Shown here one piece after another: positions 46,513 through 55,502 of a stretch of 64,000 nt of DNA (positions are counted from its first letter, which is position 1; the number at the start of each line of letters is the position of its first letter). Position numbers and translations under genes: made by a program. Under the pieces are notes generated by a model. That model made no database searches, had not been told where the DNA came from, and was given only the letters and a program-made list of their open reading frames with translations. This DNA comes from CAYVSF01 sp046482855 (GTDB lineage Bacteria; Bacteroidota; Bacteroidia; Bacteroidales; UBA12077). The stretch covers positions 1 to 64,000 of the forward strand of contig JAWOEH010000061.1 in assembly GCA_046482855.1 (NCBI GenBank), given 5' to 3'.

Positions 46513-47544
46513 TTATTCATTGATTTCTCCCTTCAAGGGAATTTGCATTAACTCCGCTATTTCTGCGTAATTTGAATAATTTCCCAGTAAGTGCATTAAC
46601 TTAGTAACGGCTGCTTCGCTGGTTATATTGTGTCCGCTTACAACTCCTGCTTTAGCCAGTTGTTTTCCGGTGTCGTATTTGTGCATGTCTACACTGCCGG
46701 CAAAGCACTGGGTAACATTTACAATTACCTTGTTTGCTTGGCGTGCTTCTTCAATGGCATTCAAAAACCAGGGAGTTGTTGGCGCATTTCCGGCTCCGTA
46801 GGTTTCCAGGATGATGCCATCGAGTAACGGGTTGGTTAATATGCCATGTATAAGCTCTCGTGTCATTCCCGGAAAGATCTTTACAATCGCTACCCGTGAA
46901 TTAAGTTTCGTATTGATTGCAAAAGAGGATTCATGTGTGGGATAATGAATCGCTTTATAGTTGTATCGAATATTTATTCCCGCTTCGGCAAGTGCCGGGT
47001 AGTTGGGGCTGTCGAAAGCATTGAAATGCTCGGCACTGATTTTGGTGATGCGATTGCCACGATAGAGTTTATTTTCGAAAAACACACTAACCTCTGGTAC
47101 TGCTATCTGGCTGTTAACTTTTGCGGCAGCAATCTCAATGGCACTGATGAGGTTTTCTTTTCCATCGGTACGTAAGGTGCCAATAGGCAGCTGCGACCCG
47201 GTTAGAATGACGGGCTTTTGCAAGTGGGAAAGCATGAAACTTAAAGCCGATGAAGTGTAGGCCATAGTGTCGGTTCCGTGTAAAATTACAAAACCATCAT
47301 ACTGTTCATAGTTTTCCTGAATTAGTTGTGCCAATTGTACCCAGGTATCCGGCGTTAGATTGGATGAGTCGATAAGGGGCTCGAAGGAGTAAGCGTCTAT
47401 GTTAAAGCCAAACCTTCGTAATTCAGGTACTTCCTGCAGTATTTGTTTAAAATCGAAGGGTGCAAGTGCATTTGTCTCCGGGTCATTAACCATGCCTATG
47501 GTGCCGCCCGTGTAAAGTACGAGTATGGATGTTGTACTATTCAT
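46513..47544 (-). CDS. ansA: Type I L-asparaginase
   Basis: The enzyme hydrolyses asparagine to aspartate and ammonia. The 343-residue protein has the first catalytic Thr in [10 protein letters not shown], the second in [10 protein letters not shown] (with Thr-Asp), and [14 protein letters not shown] near residue 246. There is no signal peptide, so it is the cytoplasmic type I form. Its start overlaps the tatD stop by 8 bases. With the glutamate dehydrogenases and proline dehydrogenase nearby, it fits amino-acid catabolism. Confidence 0.92.
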   Translation of the reverse strand: MNSTTSILVLYTGGTIGMVNDPETNALAPFDFKQILQEVPELRRFGFNIDAYSFEPLIDSSNLTPDTWVQLAQLIQENYEQYDGFVILHGTDTMAYTSSALSFMLSHLQKPVILTGSQLPIGTLRTDGKENLISAIEIAAAKVNSQIAVPEVSVFFENKLYRGNRITKISAEHFNAFDSPNYPALAEAGINIRYNYKAIHYPTHESSFAINTKLNSRVAIVKIFPGMTRELIHGILTNPLLDGIILETYGAGNAPTTPWFLNAIEEARQANKVIVNVTQCFAGSVDMHKYDTGKQLAKAGVVSGHNITSEAAVTKLMHLLGNYSNYAEIAELMQIPLKGEINE

Positions 47545-48313
47545 GTGTTAATTGAAAAAGCTGTTCTGCATTTTTTGTTGTTATTTGAGCAATCTCTTCC
47601 ACCGATAATTGATGAAGCTCCGCCACTTTTTTTGCAATGTAAGGCAAGTAACTACTTTCATTTCTCTTTCCCCGTTTAGGGGTAGGAGCCAGATAGGGCG
47701 AATCAGTTTCCAGGAGGATATGTTCAGGGGCAATCTGTTTAATGACCTTGTCGATGCCTGCGTTTTTAAAAGTAACAATGCCTCCGACGCCTATTTTAAA
47801 GCCCCACTTGATTATTTTTTGTGCTTGCTCCAGGGTCCCGGTAAAGCTATGAAATACGCCTGTTAAGTTATTGTCTAGCAGTGGTTCCAAAGTTTCAAAA
47901 GTCTCCTCAAAGGCTTCCCGAACATGGATAACTATGGGTAGATTATTTTTCTTCGCGTATTTTACCTGCCAAATAAAAGCTTCGGCCTGTTCCTCTTTAT
48001 GGGTTGTATCCCAATAAAGATCCATTCCTATTTCACCTACAGCTATAATTTGTTCCGGGTTAAAAGCGCTAAAAAGGTTTTGAAGTTGTTCTCTATAATT
48101 TTTTTGTACCGAGGTTGGATGTAAACCTCCCATGGCAAAACAGATTCCAGGATAGTGCTGAACCATTTCCATTACCTGCTCAATCGTTGTTTCATCGATG
48201 TTAGGCAGCAGGAGTTTGTTAATCTCACTTTCATTGGCTCGTTCCATTACCTGTGTACGATCACTGTCGAAGGCATCGGAGAATAAATGTGTATGAGTAT
48301 CAATTAAGATCAT
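47537..48313 (-). CDS. TatD-family metal-dependent hydrolase
   Basis: This 258-residue TIM-barrel metal hydrolase is related to the DNase TatD. Metal ligands appear in DTHTHLFSDAFD (first His pair), GEIGMDLYWD (Glu), VIHVREAFEETF (His), FHSFTG (His), and LETDSPYLAPTPKRG (Asp). All are intact. TatD-type proteins degrade DNA or act on D-aminoacylated substrates; the natural substrate here is not established. It overlaps ansA by 8 bases. Confidence 0.9.
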   Translation of the reverse strand: MILIDTHTHLFSDAFDSDRTQVMERANESEINKLLLPNIDETTIEQVMEMVQHYPGICFAMGGLHPTSVQKNYREQLQNLFSAFNPEQIIAVGEIGMDLYWDTTHKEEQAEAFIWQVKYAKKNNLPIVIHVREAFEETFETLEPLLDNNLTGVFHSFTGTLEQAQKIIKWGFKIGVGGIVTFKNAGIDKVIKQIAPEHILLETDSPYLAPTPKRGKRNESSYLPYIAKKVAELHQLSVEEIAQITTKNAEQLFQLTHE

Positions 48314-48401
48314 AAACTAAAATATGGGTGCAAACTTATCAAAATTTCAGCTCGCAGGGAAATTTTTTGGCACGCTTACACATTAAATATTGATGTCTGA
48401 A

Positions 48402-48430
48402 ATAAAAAATACCCCATCGAACCGATGGGG
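48402..48430 (-). terminator. Terminator after first gdhA
   Basis: CCCCATCG (48412-48419) and CGATGGGG (48423-48430) form a perfect stem with a three-base loop. On the minus strand the T-rich ATTTTTTATT follows. It lies 29 bases after the gdhA stop. Confidence 0.85.
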
Positions 48431-48459
48431 CTTCTAGTTGGCTGTTCACTACTTCTTCT

Positions 48460-49797
48460 TTAAACGGCTCCCTGTGCTAGCATGGCCTCGGCCACTTTTA
48501 CGAAACCTCCTATGTTAGCTCCTTTTACATAATTTGTAAATTCCTCTTCTTTGCCATATTTTTCGCATGTAGCGTGGATATCCTTCATAATGCGATGCAA
48601 CTTTGCATCTACCTCTTCACGAGTCCAGGGCAAACGCATGCTATTTTGGGTCATTTCCAGACCCGAAACAGCTACTCCTCCGGCGTTTGCAGCTTTTCCA
48701 GGGCCAAAAAGAATTCTTTTTTCCAGGAAAAGTTCCACAGCTTCGGGCACCGAAGGCATGTTGGCTCCTTCGCTTACGCATATACACCCATTGTCAATTA
48801 AGTTTTTCGCATCTTCTTCGCTGATTTCGTTTTGTGTGGCACAGGGTAAAGCTATATCGCAAGGAACATTCCAAGGACGTTTCCCTTCGTAATATTCTAC
48901 GCCAAATTTCTCTGCATAGTCGCGAATACGTCCTCTTCGTATGTTCTTTAACTCCATAACATATGCGAGCTTTTCGGGATCGATGCCTTTGGGATCGTGG
49001 ATATACCCGGAACTGTCGGATAGCGTAATAACTCTGCCGCCCAAATCATTGACCTTTTGTGTTGCAAATTGCGCAACGTTTCCTGCTCCTGAAATGACGA
49101 CTTTCTTTCCTTCAAAACTTTGCTTCTGGGTTTTCAGCATCTCCTGGGCGAAATACACAGCTCCATAGCCTGTTGCTTCAGGGCGAATTAAGCTGCCTCC
49201 GTATTGAATACCTTTACCTGTAAGTACACCGGTAAATTCATTTTTAAGTCGTTTGTATTGTCCGTACATATAGCCAATTTCTCTTCCGCCCACGCCTATG
49301 TCGCCTGCCGGGATATCTGTATTAGGGCCAATATGCCGGTATAATTCAGTCATGAAACTTTGGCAAAAACGCATGACTTCATTATCGGATTTCCCTTTGG
49401 GATCAAAATCGGAACCTCCTTTTCCTCCCCCCATGGGCAGAGTTGTTAAACTATTTTTAAATACTTGCTCAAAAGCCAAAAACTTTAGAATACTGAGGTT
49501 CACAGTTGGATGAAATCGTAATCCTCCTTTATATGGGCCAATAGCACTGTTCATTTCGATACGATAGCCTTTGTTGATTTGAATTTCTCCTTTATCGTCG
49601 ATCCAGGGGACTCGAAAGAGAATGATTCGTTCCGGTTCGGCAATGCGTTCAAGTACTTTGGCATGTTTGTACTTGGGATTTTCCTCGATAAAAGGAATTA
49701 ACGATTCGGCCACTTCGTGAACTGCTTGATGAAACTCTGTTTCATGAGGATTTTTGGCAGTTAAGGTTGCCATAAATTTTTCTGTTCTGGGGTCCAT
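48460..49797 (-). CDS. gdhA: Glutamate dehydrogenase (NADP-type), paralogue 1
   Basis: The enzyme interconverts glutamate with 2-oxoglutarate and ammonia. The 445-residue protein follows the hexameric NADP-type family: GPYKGGLRFHPTVNLSILKF, catalytic Lys in LPMGGGKGGSDFDPKGK, DIGVGGREIGYMYG, and the Rossmann part VVISGAGNVAQFATQKV. A perfect -7 box (TAAGTTTG, minus strand 49848-49841) lies 44 bases upstream. A second, closely similar GDH is encoded at 51192, with dprA between. One copy may serve ammonium assimilation and the other catabolism or a different nitrogen state, but this is inference. Confidence 0.93.
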   Translation of the reverse strand: MDPRTEKFMATLTAKNPHETEFHQAVHEVAESLIPFIEENPKYKHAKVLERIAEPERIILFRVPWIDDKGEIQINKGYRIEMNSAIGPYKGGLRFHPTVNLSILKFLAFEQVFKNSLTTLPMGGGKGGSDFDPKGKSDNEVMRFCQSFMTELYRHIGPNTDIPAGDIGVGGREIGYMYGQYKRLKNEFTGVLTGKGIQYGGSLIRPEATGYGAVYFAQEMLKTQKQSFEGKKVVISGAGNVAQFATQKVNDLGGRVITLSDSSGYIHDPKGIDPEKLAYVMELKNIRRGRIRDYAEKFGVEYYEGKRPWNVPCDIALPCATQNEISEEDAKNLIDNGCICVSEGANMPSVPEAVELFLEKRILFGPGKAANAGGVAVSGLEMTQNSMRLPWTREEVDAKLHRIMKDIHATCEKYGKEEEFTNYVKGANIGGFVKVAEAMLAQGAV

Positions 49798-49984
49798 AAT
49801 GTAAAGTTTTAGTTTGTAGAGTGTTTGTGAGTTGTTATAACAAACTTATGGAAAAAATGAATGCCGGTAAATAGCCAGCGGCTGTGTTTTATGCAGACTA
49901 ATTAAATATAAGGCTTGTAGCCGTTGTTATCACAGGGATCTTTCTGCTGTTTCCTGTTGAATATTTCTTAGAAAACTTTGATAT

Positions 49985-51097
49985 TTAGATGAATAATGGG
50001 TTTTTAAGCTTAAAGATCTTTCCGGGCAACACGGCAATTACACCCTTAAATTCTAACTCCAAAAGACTTGAGGCCAAAGTGTTCATTGGTAGTTGGGTGT
50101 GTATAGCCAGGTTGTCAATCGGTAGCTCATTGTATTCTTTCAATACATTGGCTATGGTTTGTTCATCGGGGGAAAGTTGAGTAAATAGGGAGGTTTGAAT
50201 ACATTTATCTTTCTCCCATTTCATATAATAGGCAATATCTTCGCCCGATTCTACCATGTTGGCATAGAGAGATTTGATTAGTTGGTTGCACCCCCTGCTT
50301 TCCGCATCATCGGGACGCCCTGGTACAGCAAAAACATCGCGACTATAGCCATTGGCCATTGAGGCAGTAATAAGTGCACCACCCGTTTCACGACTCTCCA
50401 CAACAAGAGTGGCATCGGCCATGCCTGCTATGATACGGTTTCTGCGTAGAAAATTATTTCGGTCTAATGGCGTTGATGTGGCAAAATCAGTAATCAATGC
50501 ACCGGCAGCTGCAATTTTTCGGGCTTCATGTTTATGGGATGCGGGATAGATCGTGTGCAGTCCGTGTCCCAGAATGGCAAAGGTAGGTAGGTTGTGTTCC
50601 AGTGCTGCTTTGTGGGCTGCAATATCAATTCCGTAAGCAAGACCACTAATGATGGCAGGACTGTGCCCCAGCTCTAAGAGCTCTTCAATTATTCGTTCAA
50701 CAAGTAGACGTCCTCTGTCAGTTGCTTTTCTTGTGCCTACAATACTAAGTGCCTTGGCGGGATTTAGCTGAGCATCTCCCTTAACAAAAAGAACCAATGG
50801 ACTGTCGTCGCAGTGTTTTAATCGTTTAGGGTAGGCTTTGTGGCTATAGGGCAGGCAGGTTATCTGGTATTTCTTAATAAAGCTCATCTCTGTTTCGGCA
50901 GCAGTAAAGATCTTTTTATCCTGAAGCGCCTTAACCATTCGCTGGGTTACAAACGAACATTCACGTGAGATTTTTGCTCCTGAAAGAAAAATTTCTTTGG
51001 GACTTCCCAGTTGAGCAATGAGTCTTTTGGCGGTAACCGGGCCAATGTGTTTTACCAACGAAAGGGCAATTAAGTGGAAAAGGTCTTCTTCAGCCAT
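49985..51097 (-). CDS. dprA: DNA-processing protein DprA
   Basis: DprA loads RecA onto incoming single-stranded DNA during transformation. I chose the start at 51097 (MAEEDLFHLIALSLVKHIG); the upstream ATG at 51118 adds seven unlikely residues. With 370 residues the protein has an N-terminal SAM-like helical part, the Rossmann-like DNA-binding core (SIVGTRKATDRGRL, ISGLAYGIDIAAHKA, AILGHGLHTIYP, RNRIIAGMADATLVVE, SRETGGALITA), and a C-terminal winged helix (NLAIHTQLPMNTLASSLLELE). It lies between two gdhA paralogues. Whether this organism is competent cannot be told here. Confidence 0.93.
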   Translation of the reverse strand: MAEEDLFHLIALSLVKHIGPVTAKRLIAQLGSPKEIFLSGAKISRECSFVTQRMVKALQDKKIFTAAETEMSFIKKYQITCLPYSHKAYPKRLKHCDDSPLVLFVKGDAQLNPAKALSIVGTRKATDRGRLLVERIIEELLELGHSPAIISGLAYGIDIAAHKAALEHNLPTFAILGHGLHTIYPASHKHEARKIAAAGALITDFATSTPLDRNNFLRRNRIIAGMADATLVVESRETGGALITASMANGYSRDVFAVPGRPDDAESRGCNQLIKSLYANMVESGEDIAYYMKWEKDKCIQTSLFTQLSPDEQTIANVLKEYNELPIDNLAIHTQLPMNTLASSLLELEFKGVIAVLPGKIFKLKNPLFI

Positions 51098-51142
51098 GAT
51101 TGTGATGATGAGCACCATTCAAGTTACTGAAATTTTGTGTAA

Positions 51143-51174
51143 AAAAAAAGCCTCCCCGAAGGGAGGCTTTTTTT
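51143..51174. terminator. Terminator between dprA and second gdhA
   Basis: AAAAAAAGCCTCCC (51143-51156) and GGGAGGCTTTTTT (51161-51174) form a stem with a CGAA loop and A/T runs on both sides. It lies 18 bases beyond the stop of the minus-strand gdhA at 51192. Confidence 0.9.
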
Positions 51175-51191
51175 ATTTTGAATGAGTATGC

Positions 51192-52532
51192 TTATACAAT
51201 ACCTTGGTCGAGCATAGCATTGGCAACTTTTAAGAAGCCTGCAATGTTCGCACCTTTAGGATAGTCGATAAAGCCATCATCTTGTGTGCCATACTTCACA
51301 CACGCATCATGAATGTCCTTCATAATTTGATGTAGACGCTCGTCAACTTGCTCACGTGTCCAGCCTAACTTCATGGCGTTTTGTGTCATCTCCAAACCTG
51401 AAGTGGCAACACCACCCGCATTTGAAGCTTTACCAGGAGCGTAAAGAATCTTGGCATTCTGGAATACCTCAATAGCTTCAGGAGTACAAGGCATATTGGC
51501 ACCTTCAGAAACACAAATTACACCATTGTTAATAAGTGTTTCAGCATCGTTCTTGTCTAATTCGTTTTGAATAGCACAAGGAAGAGCGATGTCTACTTTT
51601 TGTTCCCATGGACGCTTACCTGCAAAGAATTTTGCATTCGGGAAGCGTTCGGCATAAGGAGCAACAACGTCGTTGTTCGATGCACGAAGCTCGAGCATGT
51701 AGTCGAATTTCTCTTGTGAGCTGATTCCGTCTGGGTCGTAGATATATCCGTCAGGACCGGAAATACAAACAACTTTTGCACCTAACTCGGTAGCTTTCAT
51801 AGTTGCACCCCAAGCCACGTTACCGAAACCGGAAACAGATACAGTTTTGCCTTTGAAATCCCATCCTTTAGTGGCAAGCATCTCTTTGGCAAAATATACG
51901 TTACCGAAACCGGTAGCTTCAGGACGAATTAAACTACCACCCCAGTTCAAACCTTTACCCGTTAATACGCCGGTATTTTCACGGGCAAGTTTGCGATACA
52001 TACCATACATGAAGCCTATTTCACGTCCGCCAACGCCAATGTCACCTGCAGGTACGTCAGTATTTGGGCCAATTAATTGCCACAACTCAGACATAAAAGC
52101 CTGGCAGAAGCGCATAATTTCGCCATCTGATTTTCCTTTTGGGTTGAAGTCAGATCCTCCTTTACCACCACCCATAGGGAGTGTAGTAAGCGAGTTTTTG
52201 AAAATTTGCTCGAAACCTAAGAATTTCAGACCGCTTAAGTTTACACTTGGGTGAAAGCGAAGTCCACCTTTGTAAGGTCCAATCGCATTGTTGAACTGTA
52301 CACGATAGCCTAGGTTCACATGTACTTTTCCATTGTCATCGGCCCAGGGGATCTTAAAGGTAAGAATACGGTCGGGCTCAACGATACGCTCAATGATTGA
52401 AGCGCTTTCGAATTGAGGATTGGCATTGTAAATCTCTTCAATAGATTCCAATACTTCATGAACAGCCTGTAAGTACTCTGACTCACCAGGGTGTTTCTGC
52501 TCAAGTTGTTGCATTAACTTATCTACGTTCAT
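51192..52532 (-). CDS. gdhA: Glutamate dehydrogenase (NADP-type), paralogue 2
   Basis: This 446-residue paralogue of the gene at 48460 shares nearly all motifs: GPYKGGLRFHPSVNLSGLKF, catalytic Lys in LPMGGGKGGSDFNPKGK, and SVSGFGNVAWGATMKATEL in the Rossmann fold. The N-terminal residues and several loops differ from paralogue 1 (for example NENTGVL is replaced by ARENTGVL-type sequence here). A clean promoter precedes it (52587-52617), stronger by inspection than that of paralogue 1. The two genes therefore seem to be regulated separately, with only dprA between. Confidence 0.94.
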   Translation of the reverse strand: MNVDKLMQQLEQKHPGESEYLQAVHEVLESIEEIYNANPQFESASIIERIVEPDRILTFKIPWADDNGKVHVNLGYRVQFNNAIGPYKGGLRFHPSVNLSGLKFLGFEQIFKNSLTTLPMGGGKGGSDFNPKGKSDGEIMRFCQAFMSELWQLIGPNTDVPAGDIGVGGREIGFMYGMYRKLARENTGVLTGKGLNWGGSLIRPEATGFGNVYFAKEMLATKGWDFKGKTVSVSGFGNVAWGATMKATELGAKVVCISGPDGYIYDPDGISSQEKFDYMLELRASNNDVVAPYAERFPNAKFFAGKRPWEQKVDIALPCAIQNELDKNDAETLINNGVICVSEGANMPCTPEAIEVFQNAKILYAPGKASNAGGVATSGLEMTQNAMKLGWTREQVDERLHQIMKDIHDACVKYGTQDDGFIDYPKGANIAGFLKVANAMLDQGIV

Positions 52533-52586
52533 CTTAAGGTATTTTTTGATTGAACAATTAGTTTACCTGTTAAAACCAAGTACGAG

Positions 52587-52617
52587 CAAAAGTAGGGTTA
52601 TAATTTCTATTACCAAA
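52587..52617 (-). promoter_or_regulatory. Consensus promoter of the second gdhA
   Basis: On the minus strand TTTG (52617-52614), a 19-base spacer and TACTTTTG (52594-52587) match both boxes perfectly. The leader before the ATG would be about 48 bases. Confidence 0.75.
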
Positions 52618-52694
52618 AAAATACTTGAGATTTAAATATGATTTTCAACAGCTTTTTGGAGTGGCTGTTGCTGTTGGTATTGAAAACTCAAAAT

Positions 52695-53159
52695 CTAAGT
52701 GCTCAAGGATTTAAGTAAGGGGGTAAGTTTGCTCTCTGGCATTAGGGAAATACTGATGGGAGGGTACTTGGCCGTTCCTTTTGATGTCTGCACAAATAGA
52801 ATCAAGCTCTTTCGCAATCCTCCATTTGATTTTTCTATCTTATATCCCTTCAGTTTTTTTCTTTCTACCTTAATCTCTTTACGCCCTTGCTTAAAGGGCT
52901 GAACCGAGACAAACCGGATACTTATATGTTTATTGGTTGTTTCCACTTGCAGGTAATGGATATCCCGCATTAGGTTTATGCCCGTATATATCAAATATAC
53001 GCCAATCAGGATGGTTAAAACTAAAGATTTTTGCTCTGTTATGGAGGAGGGCAGTACACCGGGTATGAGCAGCAAAGCTGCACTTACGGCTATAATTATA
53101 AATACTACCAACCGCTGAATATTGTATTTTACAATGGCTTGCTTGTTGTCAATGGTCAT
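52695..53159 (-). CDS. Small two-TM membrane protein, unknown function
   Basis: This 154-residue protein has two closely spaced membrane segments near the N-terminus (LVVFIIIAVSAALLLIPGVL and LVLTILIGVYLIYTGINL, about residues 12-63). A polar, basic cytoplasmic part of about 90 residues follows (for example KQGRKEIKVERKKLKGYKI). It resembles small PH-like or bPH2-type membrane proteins in overall layout, but I cannot assign a family. It starts 1 base after the proline dehydrogenase stop on the same strand, so the two are co-transcribed; the link is otherwise unknown. Confidence 0.65.
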   Translation of the reverse strand: MTIDNKQAIVKYNIQRLVVFIIIAVSAALLLIPGVLPSSITEQKSLVLTILIGVYLIYTGINLMRDIHYLQVETTNKHISIRFVSVQPFKQGRKEIKVERKKLKGYKIEKSNGGLRKSLILFVQTSKGTAKYPPISISLMPESKLTPLLKSLST

Positions 53160-53160
53160 T

Positions 53161-54327
53161 TTATCGTCTCTTTCTTCGGGTGTATTCTTTTTTTAATAAG
53201 TTTAGTTCTCGAGAGGATTGCCCGGCTACGGAAGTATTTTCTTCGGCTCGCCTGAGCAGGTAGGGTAATACGTGCTTAACGGGTCCGTATGGAACATATT
53301 TCGCTACATTATATCCTGCATTTGCCAGGTTAAAGGAGATATGATCGCTCATTCCATATAGCTGCGAGAAAAAAATCCTTGGATCTTTTTTACTAATCCC
53401 CTTTTCTTTCATGAGTTGTGTCAAATATAAGGAACTTTCTTCATTATGTGTGCCATTAAATATGGAGATTCGATCCAGGTTTTCCATCGAGAATTTTAAT
53501 GCTGCATTGTAATCTTTGTCGGTTGCCTCTTTGTTGGGATGAATAGGTGAGGGATAACCCATTTTTTCCGCTCTTTCACGCTCTTTTTCCATATAGGCAC
53601 CCCGAACGAATTTTGCTCCCACCTGGAAAAATTCTTTATCGGCAATGGCGTAAAGTTCTTTTAGGTAAGGCAACCTGTCCCATCGATACATTTGGAAGGT
53701 GTTAAATACAATGGTGGCTTTGGTATTAAACTTACGCATCATCTTTAGCACTACCCGGTCGATTTCTGCTTGAAAGCTATAGTCTTCGGCATCAATTAAA
53801 ATAGGAATGTTGTTGTCATATGCTTGTTGGCAAAGCTGTTCGATACGGAGGTGGAACTTTTCCAACTCTTTTTTTTCTGATGGATTTAGTTCTTTGTCGG
53901 CCGATGCTTTGGTAAGAAGATCGCTTTCGGCAAAGGCCGTTGGTTTAAATACCGCAAAAGGAATATTGGGATGATGGGCAGCGAAATTAATAGCACGAAG
54001 TGTCTCTTTCAGGGCACTTTCAATCGCTGCAATGGAGTCGCCTCCTTCAACTGAATAATCAAGGATGGATTGTACCCCGTATTGTGCCAGGTGCTCTACG
54101 GCAGGCTTGCAATCTTCAAGGGTTTCGCCACCAACAAATTGTTTATACAAAGTGGGTTTTACTGCCCATCCAATGGGAAGATGCAGGCCCAAAGCAATTT
54201 TGGTGAATAGTTTGCTTGTTTTTACTATGGCCGGGTTACCAATGGTTTTAAAGAGATAATAGGCTCTTTTAAGTTCTTTGTTTGTTTTACTTTTAAAGGC
54301 AATTTCTGTGTTTTCAAAAGATATCAT
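53161..54327 (-). CDS. Proline dehydrogenase
   Basis: The enzyme oxidises proline to pyrroline-5-carboxylate with FAD. The 388-residue TIM-barrel protein has ILDYSVEGGD near residue 90, VFKPTAFAESDLL, IPILIDAEDYSFQ, FNTFQMYRWDRLPYL, the flavin-contact VRGAYMEKERERAEKMGY, and C-terminal YVPYGPVKHVLPYLLRRAEEN with the substrate-binding Arg pair. These are typical. There is no fused P5C dehydrogenase, so it is a stand-alone PutA-like dehydrogenase. Proline would lead to glutamate, which the adjacent glutamate dehydrogenases can use. Confidence 0.92.
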   Translation of the reverse strand: MISFENTEIAFKSKTNKELKRAYYLFKTIGNPAIVKTSKLFTKIALGLHLPIGWAVKPTLYKQFVGGETLEDCKPAVEHLAQYGVQSILDYSVEGGDSIAAIESALKETLRAINFAAHHPNIPFAVFKPTAFAESDLLTKASADKELNPSEKKELEKFHLRIEQLCQQAYDNNIPILIDAEDYSFQAEIDRVVLKMMRKFNTKATIVFNTFQMYRWDRLPYLKELYAIADKEFFQVGAKFVRGAYMEKERERAEKMGYPSPIHPNKEATDKDYNAALKFSMENLDRISIFNGTHNEESSLYLTQLMKEKGISKKDPRIFFSQLYGMSDHISFNLANAGYNVAKYVPYGPVKHVLPYLLRRAEENTSVAGQSSRELNLLKKEYTRRKRR

Positions 54328-54419
54328 ATATTTTGTGTTTAGCGTGAATAGGGTTTGTACGGTTATCTATGCGCAATATTTTCCAATAAATGGTTACATT
54401 TGTATAAAACCTGCCCGTT

Positions 54420-55493
54420 ATGTTTATAAAATCAGGATGTTCTGAGATCTATCTGGCTCCGGTAAACCAAATTATTGAACGTAAGTTTGGTCATTTGTCA
54501 AACAAACAATTGTTTGTTTTGGTTGATTCGAATACCAAAAAACATTGCTTGCCCTTGTTGCAAAATTGCGCAATCCTTCATCAGGCAAGGCTTATTGAGA
54601 TGCAGGCCGGTGAAGAGGCAAAGTCAATCGCTACGGTTAGTGAGGTTTGGCGAGCTTTGACCCAGGCTAATGCCGACCGGGGAAGTGTGCTTATCAACTT
54701 AGGGGGTGGTGTTGTGGGAGATTTGGGTGGTTTTGCTGCAAGTTGTTACAAACGGGGGATTCATTTTATTCAGATCCCGACTACCTTGTTGTCCATGGTT
54801 GATGCTTCCATAGGAGGTAAAACCGGCGTGAATTTTGAAGGTCTGAAAAATCAGGTGGGCGTTTTCTGTCAGCCGATGGCTGTTATTGTTGATCCGGCTT
54901 TCTTGCGCACCCTTGACAAGCGGCAATTGCTATCAGGTTGGGCCGAAATGATTAAACATGCATTGCTGCAGGGACCGGATGATTTCTTTTATTTGAAAGA
55001 AAAGACACCACAACAGTTATCGTTTAAAGAGTTGAGCTCACTTATTGCACGTAGTATAAAAATTAAGCAGCAAGTAGTGGAGGAAGATCCTACAGAGAAC
55101 GGTCGGCGTAAAATCCTGAATCTTGGACACACTGTCGGACACGCTCTGGAGAGCATAAGCCTGCAATCCTCCACTCCCGTCTTGCATGGCGAAGCCGTTG
55201 CTTATGGATTGGCTATTGAACTTCTGATAGCACATAAAGTACTAAAACTAAATAGTTCATACGTTCAAGAGGTGGTTGGCTATATTCTGTCACTTTATCG
55301 GCTTCCTTTCGAAAGCTTTCCCAAGGAGGCATTGCTCAAATTGATGCAACACGATAAAAAAAATGCGCACGGCAACTTGTTGTTTGTCCTGCTTGATGAG
55401 TATGCGCTTCCAAAATATGATGTTAAAGTGCTGCCTCCTGTTGTTGAGCAGGCTGTGGAGGAGTTTTCTCAAATGTTCCGTCGTTTTTCATAA
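54420..55493 (+). CDS. aroB: 3-dehydroquinate synthase
   Basis: AroB makes 3-dehydroquinate from DAHP in the shikimate route, using NAD and a metal. The 357-residue protein shows LGGGVVGDLGGFAASCYKRG (NAD contact), PTTLLSMVDASIGGKTGVNF, WAEMIKHALL (Glu ligand), and NLGHTVGHALE (metal His). All are present. A perfect -7 box, TACATTTG (54395-54402), lies before it. aroA follows after 9 bases, so two shikimate steps are co-transcribed. Confidence 0.95.
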   Translation: MFIKSGCSEIYLAPVNQIIERKFGHLSNKQLFVLVDSNTKKHCLPLLQNCAILHQARLIEMQAGEEAKSIATVSEVWRALTQANADRGSVLINLGGGVVGDLGGFAASCYKRGIHFIQIPTTLLSMVDASIGGKTGVNFEGLKNQVGVFCQPMAVIVDPAFLRTLDKRQLLSGWAEMIKHALLQGPDDFFYLKEKTPQQLSFKELSSLIARSIKIKQQVVEEDPTENGRRKILNLGHTVGHALESISLQSSTPVLHGEAVAYGLAIELLIAHKVLKLNSSYVQEVVGYILSLYRLPFESFPKEALLKLMQHDKKNAHGNLLFVLLDEYALPKYDVKVLPPVVEQAVEEFSQMFRRFS

Positions 55494-55502
55494 TTAACTT
55501 TT

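Noticed and set aside
48460..52532. The two gdhA copies as an assembly duplication
   Set aside because: The two proteins differ throughout their length and have different upstream regions, so they are real paralogues.
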